Assembly: GCA_027492465.1 (NCBI GenBank)
Contig: JAPUET010000024.1
Location: 62,001 to 126,000, forward strand
DNA: 64,000 bases
Direction of reading: 5' to 3'
Source of the DNA: Candidatus Saccharimonadota bacterium
Lineage (GTDB): Bacteria > Patescibacteriota > Saccharimonadia > Saccharimonadales > Saccharimonadaceae
The notes beneath the pieces are model-generated. The model made no database searches and was not told the DNA's origin. It saw only the letters and a list, made by a program, of their open reading frames with translations. Below, piece after piece: positions 8,683-18,445 of this stretch. Position 1 is the stretch's first letter. Every line of letters begins with the position of its first letter. Made by a program: the position numbers and the translations under genes.

Positions 8683-10431
8683 TTGAGCACAAATCGTAAC
8701 ACAATCAAACTATACTGGGAGCAGGTCCGAAAATATAAGCCAAGCTTTTTTACTATGCTTCTTGCAATCCCAGCTGGGGCACTTTTCATTGATACTTTGC
8801 TCCCATATTTTCTTGCCCAAGCAATCGGCGGTCTAGCAAACGGAGACCAAACATTTGTCACCAGTAAGCTATGGCTGGCCGCAATTGTCGGTATCACTGG
8901 AGCGGCACTGAACATGCTGGGCTTTCAGGCAATGGTGCGTCATGAGTCAAATGTTAAAGCAGAATTAGGCAGCTCAGTATTTGCCCGGATTATTCATAAA
9001 GACCTGCGCTTTTTTGTCGACACCAAAGTTGGCGCACTCACATCACGCTATATCGATTTCAATCGCAGCCAAACTGTTTTACAGGACTTACTTATTATTC
9101 GTACGCTTGGCTTTGTATTATCGGTTGGCGTGGGCTTGGTAATTCTTTTCAGCTCTTCGGCAGTTGTTGGACTCATTATTGCGGCGCTGATTCTTGTATT
9201 GATAGTACAAATTCGCTGGAGTATCAAAAAACGCACACCTTTTCGGCACGAACGCAAAGAGCTTGTTGGCAGTATCCACGGACATGTAGCAGATACGGTA
9301 ACTAATAATCTTATAGTGAAAACTTTTGCCAATGAAAAGCGAGAGGTCGCGACCATAGATGTATTAAACGATCGATTTCGTACGGTATACCGAAAAGATA
9401 TCGGCTTTATTACCTATGAAGGCTCGACGCGCGTTGCACTTATGGTATTGGTGCAAATTATTGCCATAGCAGTAGCAGCTTATCTAATGTTTACCGGTCA
9501 GATAGTAGTTGCTACTGCGATATTTGTTCTAGCCTACCTGCAGCGTATTGGTTCGCAACTATTTGTATTAGGCGACATACTGAACGGATACGACCAGGCG
9601 CTTCTTGACGCTGCACCAATGAGCGATATACTCATGCGTAAAGTTCATGTTACCGACTCACCTAAGGCTGCAACGCTTATCGTCTCAACCCCGTCAATCG
9701 AGCTATCGAATGTTTCATATAGCTACGAGGACTCGAGTGAAAACGTTATCAACAATATATCTTTAACCATTCCGGCCGGTCAAAAAATAGGACTTGTTGG
9801 CCATTCTGGTGCCGGCAAAACCACCATTACACACCTGCTTCTGAGGTTCGACGATGTCACAAGCGGCGCTATTTTGATTGACGGTCAAGATATCAGTACT
9901 GTTACACAGGAGAGCTTACGCCAGAATATTGCTTATGTCCCCCAAGAAGCGATGTTATTCCACCGGACTTTACGTGAAAATATTGCATACGGCAAGCCAG
10001 ATGCTAGCGATACGGAAATCCGTAAAGCAGCCAGACAGGCAAACGCTCTCGAATTCATAGAACAACTTCCCCACGGATTAGATACGCTAGTTGGCGAACG
10101 TGGTATTAAGCTCAGCGGCGGACAACGACAACGCGTGGCTATTGCACGTGCCATCCTAAAAGACGCTCCAATCCTTATTCTAGACGAAGCAACAAGCGCA
10201 CTCGATTCTGAAAGTGAAAAGATCATCCAGGCAAGTCTCGATAATCTTATGAAAGGTCGTACCAGTCTTGTTATTGCCCACCGCCTATCTACCATTGCCA
10301 AACTTGATCGCATTATCGTACTCGATAATGGTAAGATTGTTGAAGATGGATCGCACACACAATTACTCAAAAAAGGCGGCATCTATGCAAAATTATGGAA
10401 CCACCAAAGTGGCGGATTTATAGATGAATAA
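8683..10431 (+). CDS. ABC exporter half-transporter (first subunit)
   Basis: 582 residues starting at TTG (8683) after an AAAGAAAGG site. Six membrane segments fill about residues 20-300, then an ATPase domain: Walker A GHSGAGKTT at about 373, signature LSGGQRQRVAIARA, Walker B LILDEATSALD with the catalytic Glu, and H-loop IAHRLST. This is the ABCB/MsbA-type exporter layout. It overlaps the next gene, a second half-transporter, by 8 bases, so the pair probably forms a heterodimer exporting lipids, peptides or drugs. Both ATP sites keep catalytic residues by this reading. Confidence 0.92.
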   Translation: MSTNRNTIKLYWEQVRKYKPSFFTMLLAIPAGALFIDTLLPYFLAQAIGGLANGDQTFVTSKLWLAAIVGITGAALNMLGFQAMVRHESNVKAELGSSVFARIIHKDLRFFVDTKVGALTSRYIDFNRSQTVLQDLLIIRTLGFVLSVGVGLVILFSSSAVVGLIIAALILVLIVQIRWSIKKRTPFRHERKELVGSIHGHVADTVTNNLIVKTFANEKREVATIDVLNDRFRTVYRKDIGFITYEGSTRVALMVLVQIIAIAVAAYLMFTGQIVVATAIFVLAYLQRIGSQLFVLGDILNGYDQALLDAAPMSDILMRKVHVTDSPKAATLIVSTPSIELSNVSYSYEDSSENVINNISLTIPAGQKIGLVGHSGAGKTTITHLLLRFDDVTSGAILIDGQDISTVTQESLRQNIAYVPQEAMLFHRTLRENIAYGKPDASDTEIRKAARQANALEFIEQLPHGLDTLVGERGIKLSGGQRQRVAIARAILKDAPILILDEATSALDSESEKIIQASLDNLMKGRTSLVIAHRLSTIAKLDRIIVLDNGKIVEDGSHTQLLKKGGIYAKLWNHQSGGFIDE

Positions 10432-12196
10432 AATCAATCATACCGTAAAATCTTTTGACATTTATCGATATTTTATTAAAGTTCCTATACCTAGACCATT
10501 CATGAAATGGATTATTTTTCTGCTTGTTCCCAGTACCGTTATTCTAGAACGCTATATCTCGCCGCTTATTATTGCAGTTATCTTGAATGACATACAGCAC
10601 AGCAGTATTACGTTAACTTCAGCACTCTGGCTCATCATTATCTATGCTGCCATCCAGATTTTTGTGCAAGTAGTGGGATATCGCCTGATTCTGTTCTGTA
10701 TGTGGGGGGCTCAGGTTCAGGGCGCCAGAAACATGTATAACGAACTATATAAAAAAGTGACTGCACATTCACTTAATTTCTTTAATAATCAATTTGTCGG
10801 CTCGCTCGTCTCGCAGTCCAGTAAGATTGTTACTGCTTACATAAATTTCTGGAATCTTATTACATATAAAGTGCTGTTCGTCGTAACATCAGTCATTGCG
10901 ACAATTGTTGGTCTCTCATTTATTATGTGGCAGTTCGCATTAGTTACTTTGGTTCTAGTGGCCCTATTTAGCATCGCAGCTGGATACGGCATGAAATTCA
11001 TTAGGCCGAAATTCCAGGCTCGCTCCGAAGCATATTCAAAAATTTCAGGAGCTTTATCCGACTCGTTTTCAAATATACAAGCTATCAAAATGGACGGAAT
11101 GGAACGTCGAGAATTCACAGAAATACAAAAACATAGTCAAGCCGTTACGCGCGCAGAGCTAGATGCTCGAAATAGTTTTGTAGTAGTATCTTCTATTTAT
11201 TCGCTCATCATGGCTCTCATACGTATAGGCGCGCTTGTCGCATCGGTACTCGCAGTACAGTACGGATTTGCCAATGCGGGACTAGTCTACATAAGCCTTA
11301 CCTATAGTTTTAACCTTATTGAGGAAATATGGAATATCAGCGATATCATACGAGATCATCATCAAATCATCTCCGATTCAACCGAGATGTATACTATCAT
11401 GCATATGAACCCTGAGGTAAAAGATAATTCAAATAAGGATCTCAGTGTGTCAAATGCTAGTTTAACATTTGACAATGTTACGTTTAAGCATACGGGAACT
11501 GATGGTTCACTGTTTGAACACTTTAGCCTCAAGATTCCAAATGGTCAAAAAGTGGGTGTTGTTGGTATTAGTGGCTCTGGCAAGACAACGCTTACAAAAT
11601 TACTTCTGCGATTCATGGATATTGAAGATGGCGCAATACGTATTGATCACCAAGACATTGCAAAAGTTTCGCAGCAGAGTTTGCATAGAACAATTAGTTA
11701 TGTACCGCAGGAACCTATACTCTTTCATAGAAGTATTGGGGAAAATATCGGCTATAGTCGTACAAACGCCTCACAAGATGACATACGCAGTGCCGCGAAA
11801 CAAGCTCATGCTGACGGCTTTATTGAAGAGCTTCCTGACGGCTACGAAACAATGATTGGTGAGCGTGGCGTGAAACTATCAGGTGGTCAGCGTCAGCGTA
11901 TAGCCATTGCTCGCGCAATTTTAAAAGATGCCCCCATCCTTATTCTGGACGAAGCTACATCGGCCCTCGATTCTAAAAGTGAACTTCTTATTCAGAAAGC
12001 TATCGAAAACTTATGGCATAATAAAACAGCCATCGTCATCGCTCATCGACTCTCCACTATAGCACGACTTGATCGCATTATCGTTTTACACGATGGCAAG
12101 ATTATTGAAGACGGGACCCACGCAAATCTTCTCGCAAAAAACGGCACCTACGCGAAATTATGGAACCACCAAAGTGGCGGGTTTATTGAAGAGTAG
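10424..12196 (+). CDS. ABC exporter half-transporter (second subunit)
   Basis: 590 residues with six membrane spans and an ATPase domain (Walker A GISGSGKTT at about 384, LSGGQRQRIAIARA, LILDEATSALD, IAHRLST). It is paralogous to the first subunit and overlaps its end, so translation is probably coupled. A 26-bp stretch coding for the C-terminal KLWNHQSGG is identical in both genes (10390-10415 and 12155-12180), suggesting recent conversion or strong constraint. A terminator follows at 12211. Confidence 0.92.
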   Translation: MNKINHTVKSFDIYRYFIKVPIPRPFMKWIIFLLVPSTVILERYISPLIIAVILNDIQHSSITLTSALWLIIIYAAIQIFVQVVGYRLILFCMWGAQVQGARNMYNELYKKVTAHSLNFFNNQFVGSLVSQSSKIVTAYINFWNLITYKVLFVVTSVIATIVGLSFIMWQFALVTLVLVALFSIAAGYGMKFIRPKFQARSEAYSKISGALSDSFSNIQAIKMDGMERREFTEIQKHSQAVTRAELDARNSFVVVSSIYSLIMALIRIGALVASVLAVQYGFANAGLVYISLTYSFNLIEEIWNISDIIRDHHQIISDSTEMYTIMHMNPEVKDNSNKDLSVSNASLTFDNVTFKHTGTDGSLFEHFSLKIPNGQKVGVVGISGSGKTTLTKLLLRFMDIEDGAIRIDHQDIAKVSQQSLHRTISYVPQEPILFHRSIGENIGYSRTNASQDDIRSAAKQAHADGFIEELPDGYETMIGERGVKLSGGQRQRIAIARAILKDAPILILDEATSALDSKSELLIQKAIENLWHNKTAIVIAHRLSTIARLDRIIVLHDGKIIEDGTHANLLAKNGTYAKLWNHQSGGFIEE

Positions 12197-12210
12197 TTAG
12201 TGAGGGTAAT

Positions 12211-12243
12211 AAAAAGAGCGATTCTTGATGAGCCGCTCTTTTT
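12211..12243. terminator. bidirectional terminator between ABC operon and L25
   Basis: AAAAAGAGCG at 12211-12220 pairs with CGCTCTTTTT at 12234-12243 around a 13-base loop. The A-tract and T-tract allow termination of both converging transcripts (ABC exporter plus strand, L25 minus strand). Confidence 0.88.
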
Positions 12244-12254
12244 ATGCGAACTGA

Positions 12255-13022
12255 CTATTTATTAGCGTCGACGTTTGACTGCTTTGGCTCGTCTTGCAAT
12301 TTACCGCCTGGACGAGTTTCTTCAGCAGATGTTTCTTCTGAATCACTTCCATGTTCAGCTTCCACCTCTGATTCATCTGCAGCATCGCCGGCAGCCGCTT
12401 CGTTAGCAGCTTCAAGCGCAGCTGGCTCGTACACACTTGCTACAACAAGATCAGTAATCGATGGCTTTTCTTCGTCTTCGTCTTCATGATGGCCGGTGTC
12501 GTGTTCGACAAATTCAACACCTTCTGCGAGCTTTGCATCGCCAAGAGTCACTTTTTCGCCCGCCTCAGTAAGGGTGGTGATGTCAATTTCGATTGCTTCA
12601 GGCAACTCCATCGGAAGCGCCTTAACTTCAACTTTATCGATTGCCTGGAGAACAACAAGGCCAGCCTTTTCAGCGGCACTCTCACCTACACCTACAAGGT
12701 GAACCGGTACTTCTGCAACAACCGGCTCGTCCGCCTTTACTGCATGAAACGATACATGGCGAACCACGCCCGCTTTTGTAGGATGAAATTCAATGTCTTT
12801 AATCATTGCAATACGACGCTTAATGCCTGTTAAACTTATAGGCGTGTGCTTACCGGCGGCTAAAACGACGCGGCGCATTTCACCCGCCTCTGCCTGAACT
12901 GGAGTCGCCTCCAAACCATGACCATACACGACACCGGGTGTAATACCTTGCTGGCGCAATGATTTTACTTTCTTGCCATGAACGGTACGTTCGTCTAATT
13001 TAAGTGTTATCTTTTCTCCCAT
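12255..13022 (-). CDS. rplY: 50S ribosomal protein bL25, CTC form with acidic tail
   Basis: 255 residues. The N-terminal L25 domain (LKLDERTVHGKKVKSLRQQGITPGVVYG) binds 5S rRNA, and a C-terminal TL5/CTC beta domain (about 95-185) follows. The last 70 residues are an acidic, Glu/Ala-rich low-complexity tail, longer than in typical CTC proteins (about 200-220 residues). A ribosome site (GAAAGGAAG) precedes the ATG, and a -10 TATACT at 13075-13080 (minus) gives a leader of about 45 nt. That conventional leader contrasts with the leaderless genes nearby. Confidence 0.93.
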   Translation of the reverse strand: MGEKITLKLDERTVHGKKVKSLRQQGITPGVVYGHGLEATPVQAEAGEMRRVVLAAGKHTPISLTGIKRRIAMIKDIEFHPTKAGVVRHVSFHAVKADEPVVAEVPVHLVGVGESAAEKAGLVVLQAIDKVEVKALPMELPEAIEIDITTLTEAGEKVTLGDAKLAEGVEFVEHDTGHHEDEDEEKPSITDLVVASVYEPAALEAANEAAAGDAADESEVEAEHGSDSEETSAEETRPGGKLQDEPKQSNVDANK

Positions 13023-13074
13023 TTCTCTCTTCCTTTCGTTAGATACCTTTTCGGAGGTTGATATTGTACTTATT

Positions 13075-13096
13075 AGTATACCACATATGCTACAAT
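13075..13096. promoter_or_regulatory. divergent -10 elements for L25 and DedA
   Basis: Minus-strand TATACT (13075-13080) serves L25, and plus-strand TACAAT (13091-13096) serves the DedA gene. The DedA ATG follows its -10 by 8 bases, so its mRNA should be leaderless. Confidence 0.65.
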
Positions 13097-13104
13097 AAGG
13101 GCTA

Positions 13105-13758
13105 ATGGAAGGCTTACTTCATTTTATTACCGGCTACGGCTGGCTCGCAGTTCTTATAGTCATTTTTGCCGAATCGGGGCTGATGGTTGGCTTTTTTCTG
13201 CCTGGCGATAGTCTTTTATTTATTGCCGGTACGCTCGTACAACAGCAAATTTTTCACATTAATATTTACCTATTCGTAGCTATGTTATTTCTCGCCGCTG
13301 TAGTTGGGAATAGCTGCGGCTATTATATTGGAAGAAAATTCGGTCGCCGAATGTTCCAAAAACCAGACAGTCGATTCTTCCGCCAAGAGTTTCTGCAACA
13401 GGCCGAAAAATTCTATGAAAAGAACGGCTCTAAGGCCATTGTACTTGCGATGTTTGTACCGATTGTTCGCGCGTTTTCGCCAGTCGTGGCCGGTATTGCC
13501 CACATGCCGTATCGAACATTCATAACTTTCAACGTTTTGGGTGCGGCGTTATGGACTGGTATTTTCACTTTACTTGGTTATTTTGCCGGCAACATTATCG
13601 AGGAAATGGGAATAAACATTGAAGTTGCTGCACTCATTATTATTTTCTTGTCACTACTACCTGGCGTCGCACATGTACTCAGCGAACCGGAAAACCGCGC
13701 TAAAATAAAGCACCACGCTAAAAAGCACGTCGAAAAACTCCGTCGAAAAAAGAATTAA
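13105..13758 (+). CDS. DedA family membrane protein
   Basis: 217 residues with the DedA/SNARE-associated signature: [24 protein letters not shown] near the N-terminus, the [15 protein letters not shown] segment, and [23 protein letters not shown] with the conserved arginine. DedA proteins are membrane transporters or flippases, recently linked to undecaprenyl-phosphate or phospholipid recycling and to proton-gradient homeostasis. The C-terminus is basic and cytoplasmic. It ends 4 bases inside the opposing uvrA gene. Its -10 lies 8 bases before the ATG (leaderless). Confidence 0.9.
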   Translation: MEGLLHFITGYGWLAVLIVIFAESGLMVGFFLPGDSLLFIAGTLVQQQIFHINIYLFVAMLFLAAVVGNSCGYYIGRKFGRRMFQKPDSRFFRQEFLQQAEKFYEKNGSKAIVLAMFVPIVRAFSPVVAGIAHMPYRTFITFNVLGAALWTGIFTLLGYFAGNIIEEMGINIEVAALIIIFLSLLPGVAHVLSEPENRAKIKHHAKKHVEKLRRKKN

Positions 13759-16565
13759 AGCAACGCCTTTAGATACTTGCCTGTAAAACTATCTGGTAGT
13801 TTTGTGATAGCCTCAGGGGTACCTTCACCAATCACACTACCGCCACCCTGACCGCCCTCTGGACCCATATCAATAATATGATCGGCGCATTTAATGACCT
13901 CGAGATTGTGCTCGATAATGATCATACTGTTGCCGCCCTCGACAAGTTTTTGCAAAATCTCAAGCAGTTTTTTAACATCTGCAGTATGCAAGCCGGTTGT
14001 TGGCTCATCCAAAATATACAGTGTCTTGCCAGTGCTCCGTCTACTCAGCTCGCTCGCAAGTTTAATACGCTGCGCCTCGCCGCCACTGAATGTCGTAGCT
14101 GGTTGGCCGAGCTTAATGTAGCCAAGGCCAACTTCGTGAATAGTAGCCAGTTTACGGTGAATTGCGGGCACGTTTTCAAAGAATTCTACCGCCTGCTCGA
14201 CCGTCATTTCGAGCACGTCACTAATCGTTTTGCCCTTGTATTTAATTTCCAGCGCTTCACGGTTGTAGCGCCTCCCTTTGCATTCCGGGCATTGCACATA
14301 TACATCAGGCAAAAAGTGCATTTCAATTTTGATCACGCCGTCGCCCTGACAGTTTTCGCAGCGTCCACCCTTCACATTAAAGCTAAAGCGCCCTGCCTTG
14401 TAGCCACGAATATTGGCCTCGGGCGTTCCAGCAAAGAGCTCACGAATTGGCGTAAACACACCCGTGTAGGTTGCCGGGTTAGAGCGTGGCGTACGGCCAA
14501 TTGCAGACTGATCGATAATTATTGCTTTATCAAGTTGGTCGATTCCCTCTATGTTTTCGTGCGCTCCCGGCACCTCCTGCGCACGATGCAGCCGAGCAGA
14601 GAGTTCTTTGGCGAGAATATCGTTTACTAAAGTAGACTTACCACTCCCGCTGACGCCTGTCACGAGCGTCATGACACCAAGCGGGAAAGCAACATCAATA
14701 TTTTTTAAATTATTTTCGCGTGCACCGCGAATAATAAGCTTTCGATCTTTTTGCACTTCACGACGCTTTTTGGGTACAACAATTTTTTCTTTACCTGAAA
14801 GATATCGCCCGGTAATACTATCGGGATTCTTTGCCACTTCGGCTGGCGTGCCGGCCGCAACGATATTACCTCCATGCACTCCGGCACCTGGCCCAACATC
14901 AATCAAGTAATCGGCCTGTGCGATCGTATCTTCGTCGTGCTCTACCACGAGAACAGAGTTACCAAGATCTCGTAAATGCTGCAACGTGCCAATCAAACGA
15001 TCGTTATCGCGTTGATGCAGGCCGATCGATGGCTCATCGAGTACATATAAAACACCTTGCAAGCCAGAACCAATTTGTGTCGCCAGACGAATACGCTGCG
15101 CCTCGCCGCCACTTAACGTATTAGCAGCCCGAGAAAGCTCAAGGTACGTGAGCCCAACATTACTCATAAACCCTAGGCGCGCCATAATCTCTTTCAGCAC
15201 CAGCTTAGCAATCGTCATTTCTTCGTCATTGAATTTGAGGTTATTAAACAAATCTATGGCATCGTCGACACCAAGGTTACAAATATCCATAATAGAAAGA
15301 CCATGCACCGTTACAGCAAGGACAACGGGCTTCAAACGCTGGCCTTTGCATGCATGACACTTGCGTTCCCGCATAAAACGCTCAATATCTTTACGCATAA
15401 ATTCGCTGTCGGTTTCTTTATGGCGACGCTCCAGATTAGGAATAACTCCCTCATACGTAGAGTCGTAGTGACGACCACCGCTCAGGGTGATACGGTACTT
15501 TTGGCTACCCGTGCCATAGAGCACTTTTTGCAAATCCTCTGGTTTGAGATCTTTCACGGGAACTTGGACACTAAATCCATGGGCTTCTGCCACTGTCGCA
15601 AGACGCTTCATATACCACGCGTCGCTATTCACTCGGTTATAGGGCCGAATTGCACCCTCGGCGATGGTGAGGTTAGGGTTAAACACAAGCTCAGGATCAA
15701 CCTCGAGCCTATTACCGAGCCCTGTGCACACTGGGCAGGCACCTTGCGGCGCGTTAAAACTAAAGAGTCGCGGCTCTAACTCGGGAATATCTTCGCCTGG
15801 ATGGTCGAGGCAGGCGTAGCGCTGACTATAGGTAGTAATTTCATTGGTATCGGCATCGAGCACCTGAACCACACCACCGGCAATCTCAAGCGATTGCTCG
15901 ACCGACTGGGTAATCCGGGTTACGGCGTCGGGCTTCAATACCAAACGATCCACCACGATCTCAATGTCATGTTTGTAGCTTTTTTGTAGCTCTGGAAATT
16001 CATCGAGAGCATACACCACGCCATCTACTCGTGCACGGGCAAATCCGGTACGTGTATACTGTTCGGGAATGTGCGCAAACTCACCTTTTTTCTGACTCAC
16101 AATTGGCGCAAGAATCATCGCCTTAGTGCCTTCAGGTAGCTTCATAATTTCATCGATAATTGCCTGGGCAGTGCGTCGATAGACTGGCTTACCACAAACT
16201 GGACAGTGCGGCACACCAATGCGTGCGTACAAAAGTCGCAAGTAATCATAAATTTCTGTCACTGTTGCAACCGTACTACGCGGGTTGCGGCTCGTTGATT
16301 TTTGATCAATCGAAATTGCCGGACTCAAACCATCGATACTATCGACATCGGGCTTATCCATAATTCCCAAAAATTGCCTCGCATAGCTAGAAAGACTTTC
16401 TACGTAGCGGCGTTGACCTTCAGCGTAAATCGTATCAAACACTAGGCTAGACTTGCCACTTCCGGAAAGACCCGTAACAACCACTAACTTATCGCGTGGA
16501 ATCTCCACATCGACATTTTTGAGGTTATGCTCCCTCGCCCCTTTGACTCGAATCGACTCAGACAT
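13755..16565 (-). CDS. uvrA: excinuclease ABC subunit A
   Basis: 936 residues, normal UvrA size. Two ABC ATPase halves are visible: Walker [10 protein letters not shown] near residue 32 and GVSGSGKST near 645, with signatures ([24 protein letters not shown]). Zinc fingers include [15 protein letters not shown] and the CENCQGDG...CPECKG pair. UvrA finds bulky DNA lesions and loads UvrB. The ATG is 8 bases after a TATAAT -10 (minus, 16574-16579), predicting leaderless mRNA. Confidence 0.97.
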   Translation of the reverse strand: MSESIRVKGAREHNLKNVDVEIPRDKLVVVTGLSGSGKSSLVFDTIYAEGQRRYVESLSSYARQFLGIMDKPDVDSIDGLSPAISIDQKSTSRNPRSTVATVTEIYDYLRLLYARIGVPHCPVCGKPVYRRTAQAIIDEIMKLPEGTKAMILAPIVSQKKGEFAHIPEQYTRTGFARARVDGVVYALDEFPELQKSYKHDIEIVVDRLVLKPDAVTRITQSVEQSLEIAGGVVQVLDADTNEITTYSQRYACLDHPGEDIPELEPRLFSFNAPQGACPVCTGLGNRLEVDPELVFNPNLTIAEGAIRPYNRVNSDAWYMKRLATVAEAHGFSVQVPVKDLKPEDLQKVLYGTGSQKYRITLSGGRHYDSTYEGVIPNLERRHKETDSEFMRKDIERFMRERKCHACKGQRLKPVVLAVTVHGLSIMDICNLGVDDAIDLFNNLKFNDEEMTIAKLVLKEIMARLGFMSNVGLTYLELSRAANTLSGGEAQRIRLATQIGSGLQGVLYVLDEPSIGLHQRDNDRLIGTLQHLRDLGNSVLVVEHDEDTIAQADYLIDVGPGAGVHGGNIVAAGTPAEVAKNPDSITGRYLSGKEKIVVPKKRREVQKDRKLIIRGARENNLKNIDVAFPLGVMTLVTGVSGSGKSTLVNDILAKELSARLHRAQEVPGAHENIEGIDQLDKAIIIDQSAIGRTPRSNPATYTGVFTPIRELFAGTPEANIRGYKAGRFSFNVKGGRCENCQGDGVIKIEMHFLPDVYVQCPECKGRRYNREALEIKYKGKTISDVLEMTVEQAVEFFENVPAIHRKLATIHEVGLGYIKLGQPATTFSGGEAQRIKLASELSRRSTGKTLYILDEPTTGLHTADVKKLLEILQKLVEGGNSMIIIEHNLEVIKCADHIIDMGPEGGQGGGSVIGEGTPEAITKLPDSFTGKYLKALL

Positions 16566-16718
16566 GGCCTTAGATTATACATGAAATACCGCTTTTTTTC
16601 TAGTCCTCTAGCATCTACATCTAGATAACCCCTTCATTATGCTTATACTTTAAAATAATATTGAATATAATTCACAAATGTTGTAATATACTTATAACTT
16701 AATAAGTGGTGAGAATAT

Positions 16719-16997
16719 ATGAAGAAAGCCGTGTTTGCAGCAATTAGTAGCTTCGTTGCTATCGTCATTGTGACGAGAAGTGATCTTATGTTGCCAGTTC
16801 TTAGCTTTTTGGTGACCGGGCTTGTTCCTGGCACCAATTTCATCGTCCCATTTTGGGGCATGATGGCATTTTATTGCTTGCTTATTACCGTTATCGTCAC
16901 CTTTTATATTGAAGGCACTATTCTCTTTATCAAAACGCATCGCACCGCCCAAGCACACAAAGCGCGGCTCCCTAAACGACGCTACCACACTATCTAA
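16719..16997 (+). CDS. small two-TM membrane protein, unknown
   Basis: 92 residues; start ATG follows GGTGAG by 6 bases. Hydrophobic spans at about 5-38 (possibly two short helices) and 45-68, then a basic tail (KTHRTAQAHKARLPKRR). It converges on the exonuclease I gene and overlaps its stop by 4 bases. No family recognised. Confidence 0.55.
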   Translation: MKKAVFAAISSFVAIVIVTRSDLMLPVLSFLVTGLVPGTNFIVPFWGMMAFYCLLITVIVTFYIEGTILFIKTHRTAQAHKARLPKRRYHTI

Positions 16998-18409
16998 TTT
17001 GGTACCGGTAACACCGACTCAAGCCAAAGCTGAATTTCTTGTAATATAAACTGCTGCTCATCGTTTGCTGTCGTATTCAAGCGCTGTAACGATTTCATCA
17101 CGCCCGGCAATTGCCGCGTAAGACGCGTCGAACGCCACGCTTCCCACTCATTCATTTCGCTCTCACTAAGAGTTTTTGGATAATTTCGTGCTTTATAGTG
17201 GAGTAGTAGTGGCGACAGTCGCTCATCAACAAACTCCGGCTGAAAGTCTGCTAGTTCGCGCTCGGTGGCATTGCGTACCGTTTCCACGCGAAGCCTGTCG
17301 CGATCATTCAAAAATCCATCATACAGCTGCGCTTCCGGATCAACGGAAGGAGCAAATTCACGCTTTTTCTCGTACAGCGAACGAAGTCGCTCGGCAAATT
17401 CCGGGTGATCTAGAAGAGTGGCAATATGACGCTTAATCTCTGCTTCAGTAACGCCAGCCTTTTCCCAGCCATCGCCCTGGCTCAAGACTCCAAGAGGCGC
17501 CACCGCTGGGCAACGATTGTATTGGAGTACTTTTACTGGCACTTTTACAAAATCATCTTTTTTGCGCTCTTCCCAGGTCGCAAATACTTTGTCGGCAAGC
17601 TCCTTCTCGCCGAGAGTAATAAACGGTGCTGGATCGTACCGTAAATCATAGACAAGCACATTGCTATTTGGCGCAGCCGCAAGCGGAAAAGCAACCGTCA
17701 ATTTGTTCCATTCGTTTTCGTACCGCCCGCTCGCATAGACAAATGGCTGCTTATTATCCAGATTAACCAGCGCTTGCACCTCTTTTTTATTACGCATCTT
17801 TAATAGGTACTCGAATAACTGTGGCTGCTTGGTTTTAATAAGCCTCGTTACGTCAATGAGCGCCTCAACATCACTGAGCGCATCATGCGCACGTGTATGG
17901 GTAATGCCGTTGGCAGCCGCTATCGGCTCGAGACGGTTTACTGGCACACCTTCGTCGTTTACCGGCCACTCGATACCTTCAGGGCGAAGTGCCCGCGTCA
18001 TCCGCACAACGTCAAGTAAATCCCAGCGTGAACGACCATCCTTCCAGCTCCACTCGTAAGGGTCGTAAAAATTTCGCCATAACAAGTGGCGAATGAATTC
18101 ATCGTCAAATCGCACGTTATTGAACCCGACAATAATTGTATCGGGTGTAAAAATTTCTTCGGTAAGAATTTTAGCAAATTGCGCCTCGGTGTAGCCTTCG
18201 TCGACTGTTTTCTGTGGTGATATTCCCGTGACTAGTAGCGCCTCTGGGCTCGGAAGCGTATCGTCATTCAGTGCCACAAGTAAATTATACGGCTCGCCAA
18301 TCGGTTGCAAATCTATACTGGTGCGAATACCCGCAAACTGCATAATTCGATCATCTCGGGCATTTAAGCCACTGGTTTCTAGGTCGTAAAAGAAAAAGTT
18401 TAGAGCCAT
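16994..18409 (-). CDS. sbcB: exodeoxyribonuclease I-like 3'-5' exonuclease
   Basis: 471 residues from the ATG at 18409 (MALNFFFYDLETSGLN); an upstream in-frame ATG at 18433 would lie inside a terminator. The DEDDh exonuclease core is visible: FYDLETSG (D, E), GFNNVRFDDEFIRH and a late HDALSDVEA. The ExoI-specific C-terminal region follows (RCPAVAPLG, about 300). It degrades single-stranded DNA 3'-5' in recombination and mismatch repair. The -10 TATGCT (minus, 18416-18421) is 6 bases before the ATG. Confidence 0.88.
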   Translation of the reverse strand: MALNFFFYDLETSGLNARDDRIMQFAGIRTSIDLQPIGEPYNLLVALNDDTLPSPEALLVTGISPQKTVDEGYTEAQFAKILTEEIFTPDTIIVGFNNVRFDDEFIRHLLWRNFYDPYEWSWKDGRSRWDLLDVVRMTRALRPEGIEWPVNDEGVPVNRLEPIAAANGITHTRAHDALSDVEALIDVTRLIKTKQPQLFEYLLKMRNKKEVQALVNLDNKQPFVYASGRYENEWNKLTVAFPLAAAPNSNVLVYDLRYDPAPFITLGEKELADKVFATWEERKKDDFVKVPVKVLQYNRCPAVAPLGVLSQGDGWEKAGVTEAEIKRHIATLLDHPEFAERLRSLYEKKREFAPSVDPEAQLYDGFLNDRDRLRVETVRNATERELADFQPEFVDERLSPLLLHYKARNYPKTLSESEMNEWEAWRSTRLTRQLPGVMKSLQRLNTTANDEQQFILQEIQLWLESVLPVPN

Positions 18410-18423
18410 ACTTCTAGCATAAC

Positions 18424-18445
18424 AAAAAAACACCCTATTGGGGTG
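18424..18445 (-). terminator. intrinsic terminator of the GC-rich RNA locus
   Basis: On the minus strand, CACCC (from 18445) pairs with GGGTG (to 18431) around a 5-base loop, followed by seven T (18430-18424). It ends transcription arriving from 19077 and lies just upstream of the exonuclease I promoter. Confidence 0.85.
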
